Shown in pieces: positions 16,228 through 24,090 of a DNA stretch of 64,000 nucleotides (the first letter of the stretch is position 1; every line of letters starts with the position of its first letter). The stretch lies in the NCBI RefSeq assembly GCF_003725695.1, contig NZ_RJSE01000007.1, forward strand, positions 124,001-188,000, given 5' to 3'. Origin of the DNA: Nocardioides marmoriginsengisoli. GTDB lineage: Bacteria; Actinomycetota; Actinomycetes; Propionibacteriales; Nocardioidaceae. The position numbers were made by a program, and so were the translations under genes. The notes under the pieces are model-generated. The model did not search any database, was not told the DNA's origin, and saw only the letters and a program-made list of their open reading frames with translations.

Positions 16228-18361
16228 AGGGGAATCCTCGAACTTCAAGTGAACTTGAAGTCAAGTCGGATTCCTCCTCCACCGACGCCGAGTCCAGCCG
16301 CGGCAGCAACCGATCCAACCACTCCGGCAACCACCAGTTCGCATCACCGAGAAGCTTCATGGTCGCCGGGACGAGCACCAGGCGTACGACGGTCGCGTCG
16401 AGGAAGATCGCGGTGGCTAGTCCCACTCCCATCATCTTCACCGACGGGTCGCTGCCCAGGACGAAGCCCGAGAAGACCGCGACCATGATCAGCGCGGCGG
16501 CGGTGATGGTCCGACCGGTGCCGGCGATCCCCTCGATGACCGCGCGGGTGTTGTCCCCGTGGCGTCGGTACTCCTCGCGCACCCGCGACAGCAGGAACAC
16601 CTCGTAGTCCATGGAGAGCCCGAACAGGATCGCGAACATGAACAGCGGGATGAACGACACGATCGGCACCGTCGACTCCACGCCGATCAGCCCGGCCGCC
16701 CAGCCCCATTGGAAGACCATCACGAGCACCCCGTACGCCGCGCCGACGCTCAGCAGGTTCATCAGCACCGCCTTCAGCGGCACCAGGAGCGACCGGAACA
16801 GCAACGTGAGCAGGAGGAACGACAGCAGCAGCACGGCCACCACGAAGCGCGGCATCCGCTCCTGCACCCGGTCGCCGAGGTCCGCGAACGTTGCTGTCTG
16901 GCCGCCGACGTGGGCGGTCGCCTCGGTCCCGTCGAGCACCGCCGGGAAGACCTCGCTGCGCAGCCTCGCGACGGTCGCCCTGGTGGCCTCGTCCTGGGGT
17001 GAGGTGGTCGGCTGCGCCACGATGGTCGCCACGCCGGCGCTGCGATCGATGTCCGGTTCGCTGACCGCCTTGATGCCCCGGTCTGCTGCGACCGCAGCGG
17101 CCAGCGGCGCCACGACGGCGGAGTCGCGGGCGATGTCGACGGCGATCACCAAGGGCCCGTTGGCCCCCGGACCGAACCCGTCGGCGATCAGGTCGTAGGC
17201 CCGTCGTTCAGTCGTCGACGCGGGCTTGGCCCCGTCGTCCGGGAAGCCCAGGTTGAGCGCGAGCACCGGCGCGGCCAGCGCCACCATCAGGGCAGCCCCG
17301 CCGACGAGGTACGCCGTCGCGTGGCGGGTCACGTGAGCACCCCACCGGTACCAGCCGGTGCTCGGCCGGTGCACCCCGTCGACCCCCTGCCGCCGGCGCC
17401 CGTTGATCCGGTGCCCCGCCAGTCCGAGCAGCGCCGGCAGCAGGATGATCGAGGCGAGCACCATCACCAGCACCATCGCGGAGATGGCGACTCCGCCGCC
17501 GGTCACGAACGGGATCCCTGCGACGAGCAAGCCGAGGATCGCCACGACGACCGTGCCGCCGGCGAAGATCACCGCTTGCCCTGCTGTTGCCAGGGCGCGG
17601 CCGACCGCTTCGGGGACCGCCATACCGGCGGCCAGGTGCTCGCGCTGCCGGGTGACCAGGAAGAGCGCGTAGTCGATCCCGACGCCGACCCCGACCATGG
17701 CCGCGAGCTCCGGCGCCCACGCCGGGATGTCGACGAGATATGTCACCAGCTTCATCGAGGTCACGCCGACGGCCAGACCGACCAGCGCCATCCCGATCGG
17801 CAACCCCATCGCGACGAACGAGCCGAAGGCGATGAGCAGGACGATCATCGCGACGACGATCCCCCCGACCTCGCCGAGCCCGACGGGTGCTTCCTCGAAC
17901 GCGAAGAACAGATCGCCTCCGGCCTCGACCGTCAGCGACTCCTCGCGCAGGTCGGCGACTGCCTCCTTGAGGTTGTCCAGGTCGGAGGCAGCGAGGTGCT
18001 CGATCGCGGGGTACTGCACCCGCACGAGGGCGACGGTGCCGTCCGGCGACACGGTGCTGGTGGTCCCGAGCACGTGCGGGAGCTTCTCGAGGGCGGACTC
18101 CACCGGCGCCAGCGCGGTTGCTGCGTCCCGTGCTTCGAGGACGACCTGGGCTCTGATCCCGCCCTCGTCCGCCTGGGCCCCGGACAGCAGTTCCGCGGCT
18201 TGGTAGGAGTCGAGGCCGGGTGCCTCGAAGCTCTCCTCGAGATCGCGCCCGAAGGCGACCGAGGAGGCGATGACGACGAGGGCGAGGACGACCCAGGCGC
18301 CGATGGCGACCCAGGGCCGGGTGGCAGCGGTCCGACCGAGCCGGTAGAGGAGATTCGACAT
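16193..18361 (-). CDS. MMPL-family RND transporter
   Basis: A 722-aa inner-membrane transporter of the MMPL branch of RND exporters. The start at 18361 (MSNLLYRLGRTAATRPW) is the standard MMPL N-terminus; the open frame runs on upstream but overlaps the divergent kinase promoter. The layout is one helix, a periplasmic domain (residues 40-165), five or six helices with the signature GVGVGIDYALFLVTR, a second periplasmic domain, and a second helix bundle with FGLSMDYEVFLLSRVREEY. The Asp-Tyr pairs in both bundles are the proton-relay residues of the family. It is probably controlled by the divergent NarL-type pair; many such transporters export lipids or drugs. The substrate is unknown. Confidence 0.9.
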   Translation of the reverse strand: MSNLLYRLGRTAATRPWVAIGAWVVLALVVIASSVAFGRDLEESFEAPGLDSYQAAELLSGAQADEGGIRAQVVLEARDAATALAPVESALEKLPHVLGTTSTVSPDGTVALVRVQYPAIEHLAASDLDNLKEAVADLREESLTVEAGGDLFFAFEEAPVGLGEVGGIVVAMIVLLIAFGSFVAMGLPIGMALVGLAVGVTSMKLVTYLVDIPAWAPELAAMVGVGVGIDYALFLVTRQREHLAAGMAVPEAVGRALATAGQAVIFAGGTVVVAILGLLVAGIPFVTGGGVAISAMVLVMVLASIILLPALLGLAGHRINGRRRQGVDGVHRPSTGWYRWGAHVTRHATAYLVGGAALMVALAAPVLALNLGFPDDGAKPASTTERRAYDLIADGFGPGANGPLVIAVDIARDSAVVAPLAAAVAADRGIKAVSEPDIDRSAGVATIVAQPTTSPQDEATRATVARLRSEVFPAVLDGTEATAHVGGQTATFADLGDRVQERMPRFVVAVLLLSFLLLTLLFRSLLVPLKAVLMNLLSVGAAYGVLVMVFQWGWAAGLIGVESTVPIVSFIPLFMFAILFGLSMDYEVFLLSRVREEYRRHGDNTRAVIEGIAGTGRTITAAALIMVAVFSGFVLGSDPSVKMMGVGLATAIFLDATVVRLVLVPATMKLLGDANWWLPEWLDRLLPRLDSASVEEESDLTSSSLEVRGFPYDDTERFARRG
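16243..16260 (-). promoter_or_regulatory. SoxR/MerR-type operator in a stretched promoter
   Basis: An 18-bp dyad CTTCAAGTGAACTTGAAG (8-bp arms counting the flanking A and T) very close to the classic SoxR box CCTCAAGTTAACTTGAGG. On the minus strand it lies between TTGACT and GAGGAT with a spacer of about 19 bp, the long spacing typical of MerR-family promoters. The GAGGAT box is seven bases from the ATG, so the transcript could be leaderless. No soxR/merR gene is in the window. Confidence 0.7.
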
Positions 18362-18418
18362 GCCTCCACGTTCGCCCGTCGGCGAGCGATCCACATCGGG
18401 CCAAGGAGCGGGAGCCTT

Positions 18419-18436
18419 CTCGTCCGAAAGGACGAG
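18419..18436. promoter_or_regulatory. Candidate NarL-type operator between transporter and kinase
   Basis: Perfect inverted repeat CTCGTCC-GAAA-GGACGAG in the 132-bp divergent gap between the MMPL transporter and the histidine kinase. As the only dyad I saw in this gap, it is a natural target for the adjacent LuxR-type response regulator. In RNA it would be a short GAAA-loop hairpin, so a role in the transcript is an alternative. Confidence 0.45.
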
Positions 18437-18493
18437 ACGCTGCTCGTGCCTGAGCCCGGTACGACGACCGTCACCGCTCTCTAGTCTGGGGAC

Positions 18494-19624
18494 GTGTTCG
18501 CCGACTTCTTCCGCTCGATCCTTGCCGAGCCCCGCGCGCCGGACCCGCCTGCGCGGGTGTGGCGGGACTGGGTTCTCGTCGGCGCGCTGCTGGTCACAGC
18601 CGCGGGCGAGGCGATCTTCCGCACCGACGTACCGGCGCGGCCGTTGGCCACCGTGGTCGCGTTCCTGGTGATCCCGGTCCTGCTCTGGCGGCGGACGCAT
18701 CCGCTCCTGGCAACCGCGGCCGGCTTCGGCTGCGCGATGGTGCTGCACGTCCCGATGTTCGTCGCCGACATCTCCGACGCGGGGCTCAACGTGATGGCCT
18801 GCGTCCTGCTGCTGCCGTACGCCTTGTACCGCTGGGCATCCGGACGCGAGGCGCTGATCGGTACGGCGGTCGTCGCCGTACCGGCCGGCCTGGGTCTCGC
18901 GACCACCGAGGATCTTGCGGAGGTGATCGGTGGCTCCACGGTGCTGGTCGCGGCGTTCGCCCTGGGGGCTGCGATGCGTTACCGCGCGGTGGCTCGCCAG
19001 CGCGAGGTGCAGCAGGTCCGGACGCTCGAGCGCGGGGAGCTCGCCCGCGAGCTGCACGACACCGTCGCGCACCACGTGTCGGCGATCGCGATCCAGGCCC
19101 AGGCGGGGCGGGCGGTGGCGGCCACCGACCCGGCTTCGGCGGTCGAGGCGCTGGCCGTGATCGAGGCGGAGGCATCACGGACCCTGTACGAGATGCGCAC
19201 GATGGTCCGGGTGCTGCGGGACGGCGAGGCCGCTGACTACGCACCACCGCGGGGTATCGGCGACCTGGACGACCTGACCCGGATGAGCCCGGTGGTGCAG
19301 GTGCACCGCGACGGTGATCTCGCCGGTCTGTCGCAACCGGTGGAGGTCGCCGTCTACCGGATCTGCCAAGAGGCGGTCACCAACGCGATCCGGCACTCGC
19401 TGAACGCCACGACCGTCACGGTGGCGGTCACCGGCGACGTCGGCGTCGTACGGTTGCGTGTGCACGACGACGGAGAAGCAGCCCGCCCCGGACCGGGCGT
19501 GGGCTACGGCCTGCTCGGTATGGCGGAGCGCGCCAAGCTGCTCGGCGGCGCCTGCCAGGCCGGACCGGATCCGCTCGGCGGCTGGACCGTCGAGGCGACG
19601 CTCCCTCGCGAGGTGCCCCAGTGA
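18494..19624 (+). CDS. Sensor histidine kinase (NarL/DesK type)
   Basis: A 376-aa kinase that phosphorylates the regulator encoded immediately downstream. The N-terminal half has about five membrane helices (VLVGALLVTAAGEAIF onward) with little periplasmic sequence. The HisKA_3 motif ERGELARELHDTVAHHVSAI places the phospho-histidine near residue 193, and the HATPase region has CQEAVTNAIRHS and GVGYGLLGMAERAKLLGG. It starts with GTG at 18494; TAGTCT at 18482-18487 lies six bases upstream, so the message may be leaderless. Its stop overlaps the next start (GTGA). Divergent from the MMPL transporter, its likely target. Confidence 0.9.
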   Translation: MFADFFRSILAEPRAPDPPARVWRDWVLVGALLVTAAGEAIFRTDVPARPLATVVAFLVIPVLLWRRTHPLLATAAGFGCAMVLHVPMFVADISDAGLNVMACVLLLPYALYRWASGREALIGTAVVAVPAGLGLATTEDLAEVIGGSTVLVAAFALGAAMRYRAVARQREVQQVRTLERGELARELHDTVAHHVSAIAIQAQAGRAVAATDPASAVEALAVIEAEASRTLYEMRTMVRVLRDGEAADYAPPRGIGDLDDLTRMSPVVQVHRDGDLAGLSQPVEVAVYRICQEAVTNAIRHSLNATTVTVAVTGDVGVVRLRVHDDGEAARPGPGVGYGLLGMAERAKLLGGACQAGPDPLGGWTVEATLPREVPQ

Positions 19625-20289
19625 CGACCCCCGCGACGATCCGGGTAGTGGTCGCCGACGACCAGGTCCTGGTCCGCACCGGGCTCACCATGATCCTCAA
19701 CGCCCAGCCCGGGATCGAGGTCGTCGGCGAGGCGACCGACGGTCACGAGGCGGTGGCGGTGGCACGCGAGCTGCGTCCCGACGTCTGCCTCTTCGACATC
19801 CGGATGCCCGGCATCGACGGCGTCGAGGCCACCCGCCAGCTCGCCGGCCCAGGCGTCGAGGACCCGATGGCCGTCGTGGTCATCACGACCTTCGATCTCG
19901 ACGAGTACGTGCACGGGGCACTCAAGGCCGGCGCCCGAGGATTCCTCCTCAAGGACGCCGGGCCCGAGCTGCTGGTCCAGGCGATCCAGGCAGCCGCGAA
20001 CGGCGACGCGCTCATCTCGCCCGACATCACCCGCCGCCTGCTCACCACGCTGGCCGGTCTCGGTCGCGCGGCCCCACCGGCCCAGCCGATCGAGCCGCTC
20101 ACCGAGCGCGAGGAAGAAGTACTCCTCACCGTCGCCCGCGGCCGCACCAACGCCGAGATCGCCGACGAGCTGCACATCACCCTGAGCACCGTGAAGACCC
20201 ATGTGGCGGCGCTGATGACCAAGCTCGGCGCGCGCAACCGTGTCGAGGTCGCGATGTGGGCCTATGAGACGGGGCGGGTCAAGGGGTAG
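19621..20289 (+). CDS. LuxR/NarL-type response regulator
   Basis: A 222-aa partner of the preceding kinase. The receiver domain occupies residues 1-122, with the VVADDQ acidic pair, the phospho-acceptor Asp in CLFDIRMPGIDG and Lys in GFLLKDAGPELL. The C-terminal LuxR helix-turn-helix is LTEREEEVLLTVARGRTN followed by LHITLSTVKTHVAALMTKLG. The GTG start overlaps the kinase stop by four bases, so the two are translationally coupled. It probably regulates the divergent MMPL gene and its own operon through the dyad at 18419-18436. Confidence 0.92.
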   Translation: MTTPATIRVVVADDQVLVRTGLTMILNAQPGIEVVGEATDGHEAVAVARELRPDVCLFDIRMPGIDGVEATRQLAGPGVEDPMAVVVITTFDLDEYVHGALKAGARGFLLKDAGPELLVQAIQAAANGDALISPDITRRLLTTLAGLGRAAPPAQPIEPLTEREEEVLLTVARGRTNAEIADELHITLSTVKTHVAALMTKLGARNRVEVAMWAYETGRVKG

Positions 20290-20296
20290 TCGGCCC

Positions 20297-20539
20297 TCAG
20301 GCGGTCTGCTCCCCGAGCCGGGGGAACGGCGCCAGGGAGAAGATGACCTCGACCGGCACCTCGAAGAAGGCCGCGATGCTGAGGGCGAGGTGGAGGCTGG
20401 GGCTGAACTCGCCGCGTTCGAGGTAGCCGATCGTCTGGTAGTGCACGCCGACCCCGTCCGCCAGGTCGCGGCGGGAGATGCCTCGCTCTGCTCGGAGCAT
20501 GGCGATGCGCTGGTGGACGAGCTCGCTGGAGGGTGCCAT
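20297..20539 (-). CDS. Small XRE-family (Cro/CI-like) regulator
   Basis: An 80-aa, nearly all-HTH protein: LVHQRIAMLRAERGISRRDL, then HYQTIGYLERGEFSPSLHLA and a short VPVEVIFSLAPF tail, the compact YozG-like form. The ATG at 20539 follows the permease stop by one base, making it the last gene of the ABC operon (ATPase, permease, XRE). Such small repressors usually control their own operon. The TGTAGCA palindrome just ahead of the ATPase gene is an obvious candidate site. Confidence 0.87.
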   Translation of the reverse strand: MAPSSELVHQRIAMLRAERGISRRDLADGVGVHYQTIGYLERGEFSPSLHLALSIAAFFEVPVEVIFSLAPFPRLGEQTA

Positions 20540-20540
20540 G

Positions 20541-21422
20541 TCAGCCCCACCCTTGCATGGCCTTGGCCTTCCGGCCCTCGACGACGGACCCGGACTCCTT
20601 CCGCGCCATCGCCCGCAGCACACGAGGTGCCACCAGCAGGCCGAGGACCGCGTAGCCGCCGAGCACTCCGAACATCGTCAGCGTGTGGAACTGCCCGCCG
20701 AGCTCGGCTGCCGCTGCGGCATCGGGGAGCAGTGCCTCGCGCATCCCCGCGCCGAGCCAGTAGACCGGGAAGACCTGGGCGACCGGATGGAGCCAGTCCG
20801 GCATCCCGGTGATCGGGTAGAAGATGCCCGAGATCGCGATCAGCACGATCATCGGCAAGAAGGTCAGACCGAATCCGGCGCCGGCCGACTTCACCGAGGC
20901 CCCGACGACTGCGCCCCACGGCATCGTGGCGAGCATCCCGAGCAGGAACACTCCGAGCAGCATCAGCCAACCGCTGACCGGTACGTCGTTGAGGCCGGGA
21001 AGCAGGAACAGGCCGGCAACCAGGAAGATCACCAGGCCGAGAGCCGTGTTGAGCACCGCCAAGGTGACGCGTGCGACCAGGTAGGCCAGCATCCCGTGCG
21101 GCGTCGACTTGGCCCGCAGGAGCGTGCCGTCCTCGCGTTCGACGGCGAGCATCTGGGCGGTGCCCATCCATTCACCCATGACCACGTTCATGCCGATGAG
21201 CCCGGGCAGCGTCGCCACCGCGAGCGAGTATCCGGTGTCGGCGAGGTCGGAGTTGCGCTGCAGGACGAGCACTCCCACGAAGACGCCGTTCATCACGACG
21301 ATCCAGATCTGGTCGGCGCGATTGGTCAGGCTGTGCATCATCTCGATGTACCCGCGCCTGATACCGAGTCGGGCCGCCTGCAGGACGGGGCTCGGCAAGC
21401 GCGCGCCGGACGTCGTGCTCAT
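20541..21422 (-). CDS. ABC-2 type exporter permease
   Basis: A 293-aa membrane subunit with six hydrophobic helices, typical of ABC-2 permeases of drug or lantibiotic exporters (DQIWIVVMNGVFVGVLVLQR, then MGEWMGTAQMLAVEREDGTL, GMLAYLVARVTLAVLNTALG). The VEREDGTLLRAK segment is the cytoplasmic coupling region found in DrrB-like proteins. The ATG at 21422 overlaps the stop of the ATPase gene by four bases. It works with the upstream ATPase to export an unknown substrate from cytoplasm or membrane. Confidence 0.88.
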   Translation of the reverse strand: MSTTSGARLPSPVLQAARLGIRRGYIEMMHSLTNRADQIWIVVMNGVFVGVLVLQRNSDLADTGYSLAVATLPGLIGMNVVMGEWMGTAQMLAVEREDGTLLRAKSTPHGMLAYLVARVTLAVLNTALGLVIFLVAGLFLLPGLNDVPVSGWLMLLGVFLLGMLATMPWGAVVGASVKSAGAGFGLTFLPMIVLIAISGIFYPITGMPDWLHPVAQVFPVYWLGAGMREALLPDAAAAAELGGQFHTLTMFGVLGGYAVLGLLVAPRVLRAMARKESGSVVEGRKAKAMQGWG

Positions 21423-22357
21423 CGGACGACCTCCAGGGTCTCTCGCTGGGCGCTGCCTACGGGGTCGGTCTCGAAGCGGTGGACCAGAGTCATGTAGCTG
21501 TCCTCCAAGGTGCTGCGGCGGACCTCGAGGTCGCCGATGGCGTCGCCGTGCTGCTGGAAGAGCTCGCGCACGAAGCGGGTGGCGTCGTCGGCGGCGTGGA
21601 CGAAGTGCTCTCCGTCCTGGCTCCAACGCACCTCGGTGCGTCCCTCGACCTCGCGCGAGAGCTGGGCCGCGCTGCCGTTGGCGACGATGCGCCCGCCGGC
21701 CAGGATCAGGATGCGGTCGGCGAGCTTCTCAGCTTCGTCGAGGTCGTGGGTCGTCAGCAGGATCGTGGTGCCGTCGAGGTCGGCGAGACCGTGTACGACG
21801 TCGTGGAAGTCGCGCCGCGCCTGCGGGTCGAAGCCCGTGGTGGGTTCGTCGAGGAAGAGCACCTCGGGTCGACCGATCAGGCCGATCGCGACATCGAGCC
21901 GACGCCGCTGACCGCCCGAGAGCGATCCGGCCTTCTGGTTCGCGTGCTCGGAGAGCCCGACGGTCGCCAGGAGTTCGTCGACGTCCATCGGGCGCGGACG
22001 GGAGGGCTCGGAGAAGGGCGCGTAGTACGCACCCAAGTGTTCGAGCAGCTGACGCACCCCCCACCGTCCGTGGTCGCGCCACGACTGCTGCACGATGCCC
22101 AGACGCGCCCGCCACGCCTCGTCCGCCGTCGCCGGGTCCACCCCGAGGACCGAGACCTTCCCGTGGGATCGGTTGCGGAACCCTTCGAGGATCTCGATCG
22201 TCGTGCTCTTCCCCGCGCCGTTGGGTCCGAGGAGTGCCAGGACCTCACCGGGTCGGGCCTCGAACGAGACGCCGTTGAGGACCAGGTGGTCGCCGTAGCT
22301 CATGTGCAGGTCGGAGACCGAGATCACGGGGCTCGACGTCGATTGCGGGATCGCCAT
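21419..22357 (-). CDS. ABC exporter ATP-binding protein
   Basis: A 312-aa ATPase subunit of the drug/antibiotic exporter class (DrrA-like). Walker A is LLGPNGAGKSTTIEILEGF, the Q-loop is GIVQQSW, the signature is LSGGQRRRLDVAIGL, Walker B is VLFLDEPTTGFDP, and the switch histidine sits in LLTTHDLDEAEKLADR. A C-terminal 80-residue extension is normal for this class. First gene of a three-gene operon with permease and XRE regulator. The start region has a TACATT box overlapping an 18-bp palindrome nine bases before the ATG, so expression is probably repressed by a dimeric regulator and the transcript almost leaderless. Confidence 0.92.
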   Translation of the reverse strand: MAIPQSTSSPVISVSDLHMSYGDHLVLNGVSFEARPGEVLALLGPNGAGKSTTIEILEGFRNRSHGKVSVLGVDPATADEAWRARLGIVQQSWRDHGRWGVRQLLEHLGAYYAPFSEPSRPRPMDVDELLATVGLSEHANQKAGSLSGGQRRRLDVAIGLIGRPEVLFLDEPTTGFDPQARRDFHDVVHGLADLDGTTILLTTHDLDEAEKLADRILILAGGRIVANGSAAQLSREVEGRTEVRWSQDGEHFVHAADDATRFVRELFQQHGDAIGDLEVRRSTLEDSYMTLVHRFETDPVGSAQRETLEVVR

Positions 22358-22366
22358 GAAACAGAA

Positions 22367-22384
22367 TGTAGCATTACTGCTACA
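22367..22384 (-). promoter_or_regulatory. Palindromic operator of the ABC exporter operon
   Basis: Perfect dyad TGTAGCA-GTAA-TGCTACA (minus-strand reading), nine bases before the ATPase ATG. TACATT overlaps its right end and could be the -10 box, with a weak ACAACG 17 bp upstream as -35. The palindrome therefore fills the promoter spacer. It also overlaps the stop codon of the upstream RelA/SpoT-like gene. Confidence 0.65.
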
Positions 22385-23399
22385 GATCGTTGTTGGAGTT
22401 AGTCCCCTCCACCGACTCCGCCCGCAGCTTCTCCAACCGAGTCCGCAGCATCTCCACCCGGTGCGAGTTCCCATGCAGATCCACGTACCCCTGCCCGAAC
22501 ACCGCCAGCAGCGCATCATCCAGCCGCCGCACGGCTCCCGGCGGGTACTTGTAGGCCAGCCGCTCGTTGATCACGCCGCTGTCCACCGACGTCAGCAGAC
22601 CCGCGAGCTCCTCGAGAGACGTGATCCCGAGCTCCAGCAACAACCCGGAGATCCAGGTGTAGTGGTCGGTGCGGGACCAGCCGGCGTCGGCGTACTGGCC
22701 GGAGAGGAAAGCGGCGAGGTCCTGGGCCGAGAGGCGCGGGTCTCCGGCGTCCTCGCCTTCGTGCGGCTGGGGAGTCGCGGCCTGCAGGCGGTCGCGGATC
22801 TCGGAGAACTCCCGGTCGGCGAGCTCCAGCAGTCCGGCGGCGAGGGTGAAGCGGCGGTCGAGGTCGGGGACGTACTCCTCGGGGATGGTGCCCTTGTAGC
22901 GGATGTCGTGCTCGAACTCCGCCCACGCGTGCTGGAGCACCGTCCGGACCTGGACCGATGCCGGCCGGACCAGCGGGGCGTCCAGGTCGACCAGCACGTG
23001 CCGGCTCGCGTAGCCGAAGCTGCCCTTGCTCGCGGTCTCCTGCGCCATGTCGCGGTCGTCGAGCACGTTCATCTGGTCGGCGAGCAGCTCCGCCACCGCG
23101 GCAACGTCGGAGAGCACGTAGGTGATCACCCGGACGCCGACCTGGTCGGTGATCCCGGCCAGCGGTTCGTCGTGGGCGGGGGTGCCGGGGCGTGACCGGT
23201 TCGCCTTGGCCGCGAAGGACGCGACGCTCTTGGCGCGGCCGGTCACCGAGAGGTAGTTGATGCCGGCGTCGTCGAGAAGCCGGGTGATCAGGTCGACGTA
23301 CTGGTCGGTGACCTCGAGAAGGGTCGGTTGCAGCTCGGCGTACGCCTGGACGGCGCCGTGCACCGGGGCTACTGATTCGCCCTGCTCCAGATCGGTCAT
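22380..23399 (-). CDS. RelA/SpoT-fold nucleotidyltransferase-like protein
   Basis: A 339-aa protein with the alarmone-synthetase fold but no HD hydrolase domain. Motifs: GRAKSVASFAAKANR (substrate loop), GITDQVGVRVITYVLSDV (G-x-R strand), and SVQVRTVLQHAWAEFEHDIR followed by YK, corresponding to the conserved E-x-Q-x-R-T-x3-H-x-W motif. The glutamate that normally opens this last motif is serine here, so (p)ppGpp synthesis may be lost or altered. The C-terminal 120 residues form a helical domain with no clear assignment (SQAP-free, WISGLLLELGITSLEELAGL). The start ATG at 23399 is supported by the divergence from neighbours. Its 3' end touches the ABC operon promoter. Confidence 0.82.
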   Translation of the reverse strand: MTDLEQGESVAPVHGAVQAYAELQPTLLEVTDQYVDLITRLLDDAGINYLSVTGRAKSVASFAAKANRSRPGTPAHDEPLAGITDQVGVRVITYVLSDVAAVAELLADQMNVLDDRDMAQETASKGSFGYASRHVLVDLDAPLVRPASVQVRTVLQHAWAEFEHDIRYKGTIPEEYVPDLDRRFTLAAGLLELADREFSEIRDRLQAATPQPHEGEDAGDPRLSAQDLAAFLSGQYADAGWSRTDHYTWISGLLLELGITSLEELAGLLTSVDSGVINERLAYKYPPGAVRRLDDALLAVFGQGYVDLHGNSHRVEMLRTRLEKLRAESVEGTNSNNDL

Positions 23400-23418
23400 G
23401 ACCCCATCATGGCGGAAC

Positions 23419-24090
23419 TCACCGGGGGACGAGGCCGTGCTCGTGGGCGAACACCACGATCTGGACCCGGTCCCGCAGCGCCAGCTTGCGGAGGATCGCG
23501 CCGACGTGGGTCTTCACCGTGGACTCGCTGGCGAAGACCAGGCCGGCGATCTCCGCGTTGGACATCCCGCGCGCCACCGCGTCGAAGACCTCGCGCTCCT
23601 TCTCGGTCAGCTCCAGGTAGGGCGCCGGAGCGGGCGTGACCGCCTGGAACTGCTGGTCCATCAGCACCGAGAGGTCCGCCGGCGCGAGCACCGCGTTTCC
23701 GGCGTGCACGGTCCGGATCGCGTCGCGCAGCATCACCGGGGTGGTGTCCTTGAGCAGGAAGCCGCTGGCGCCGTACCGGATCGCGGTCGCGGCGCGGTCG
23801 TCCAGGTTGAACGTCGTCAGGACGACGACCCGCACCGGCGACGACCGCCGCGCCACCCGGTCGGGGCTGAAGATCTGCCGGGTCGCCTCGACACCGTCCA
23901 TCTCCGGCATCCGGATGTCCATCAGCACGACGTCCGGCTCCAGCTCGTCGACAAGGCGGACCGCCTCGAACCCGTCGGCCGCCGAACCGATCACGCTCAT
24001 CCCGTCCTGGGCGCCGACGATCACGGCCACGCCCTCGCGGAAGAGGTCCTGGTCGTCGACGAGCAGGACCTTGATGTCAGAGGTGCTCAC
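23419..24090 (-). CDS. LuxR/NarL-type response regulator of the D-Ala operon
   Basis: A 223-aa response regulator. The receiver domain carries LLVDDQDLFREGVAVIV, phospho-acceptor VVLMDIRMPEMDG and Lys in GFLLKDTTPVML. The LuxR helix-turn-helix is LTEKEREVFDAVARGMSNAE followed by ESTVKTHVGAILRKL. The GTG start at 24090 overlaps the kinase stop (GTGA). It is the last gene of the five-gene run dipeptidase, racemase, ligase, kinase, regulator, all spaced 12 bp or less apart. This suggests it responds to an envelope signal and controls peptidoglycan-precursor enzymes. Vancomycin-type regulators (VanR) are OmpR-like, so any parallel is functional rather than homologous. Confidence 0.91.
   Translation of the reverse strand: MSTSDIKVLLVDDQDLFREGVAVIVGAQDGMSVIGSAADGFEAVRLVDELEPDVVLMDIRMPEMDGVEATRQIFSPDRVARRSSPVRVVVLTTFNLDDRAATAIRYGASGFLLKDTTPVMLRDAIRTVHAGNAVLAPADLSVLMDQQFQAVTPAPAPYLELTEKEREVFDAVARGMSNAEIAGLVFASESTVKTHVGAILRKLALRDRVQIVVFAHEHGLVPR

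Noticed and set aside
16193-19075. MMPL frame extending to 19075 (960 aa)
   Set aside because: The extra residues are low-complexity antisense of the divergent kinase; the MSNLLYRLGRTAA start at 18361 matches the family.
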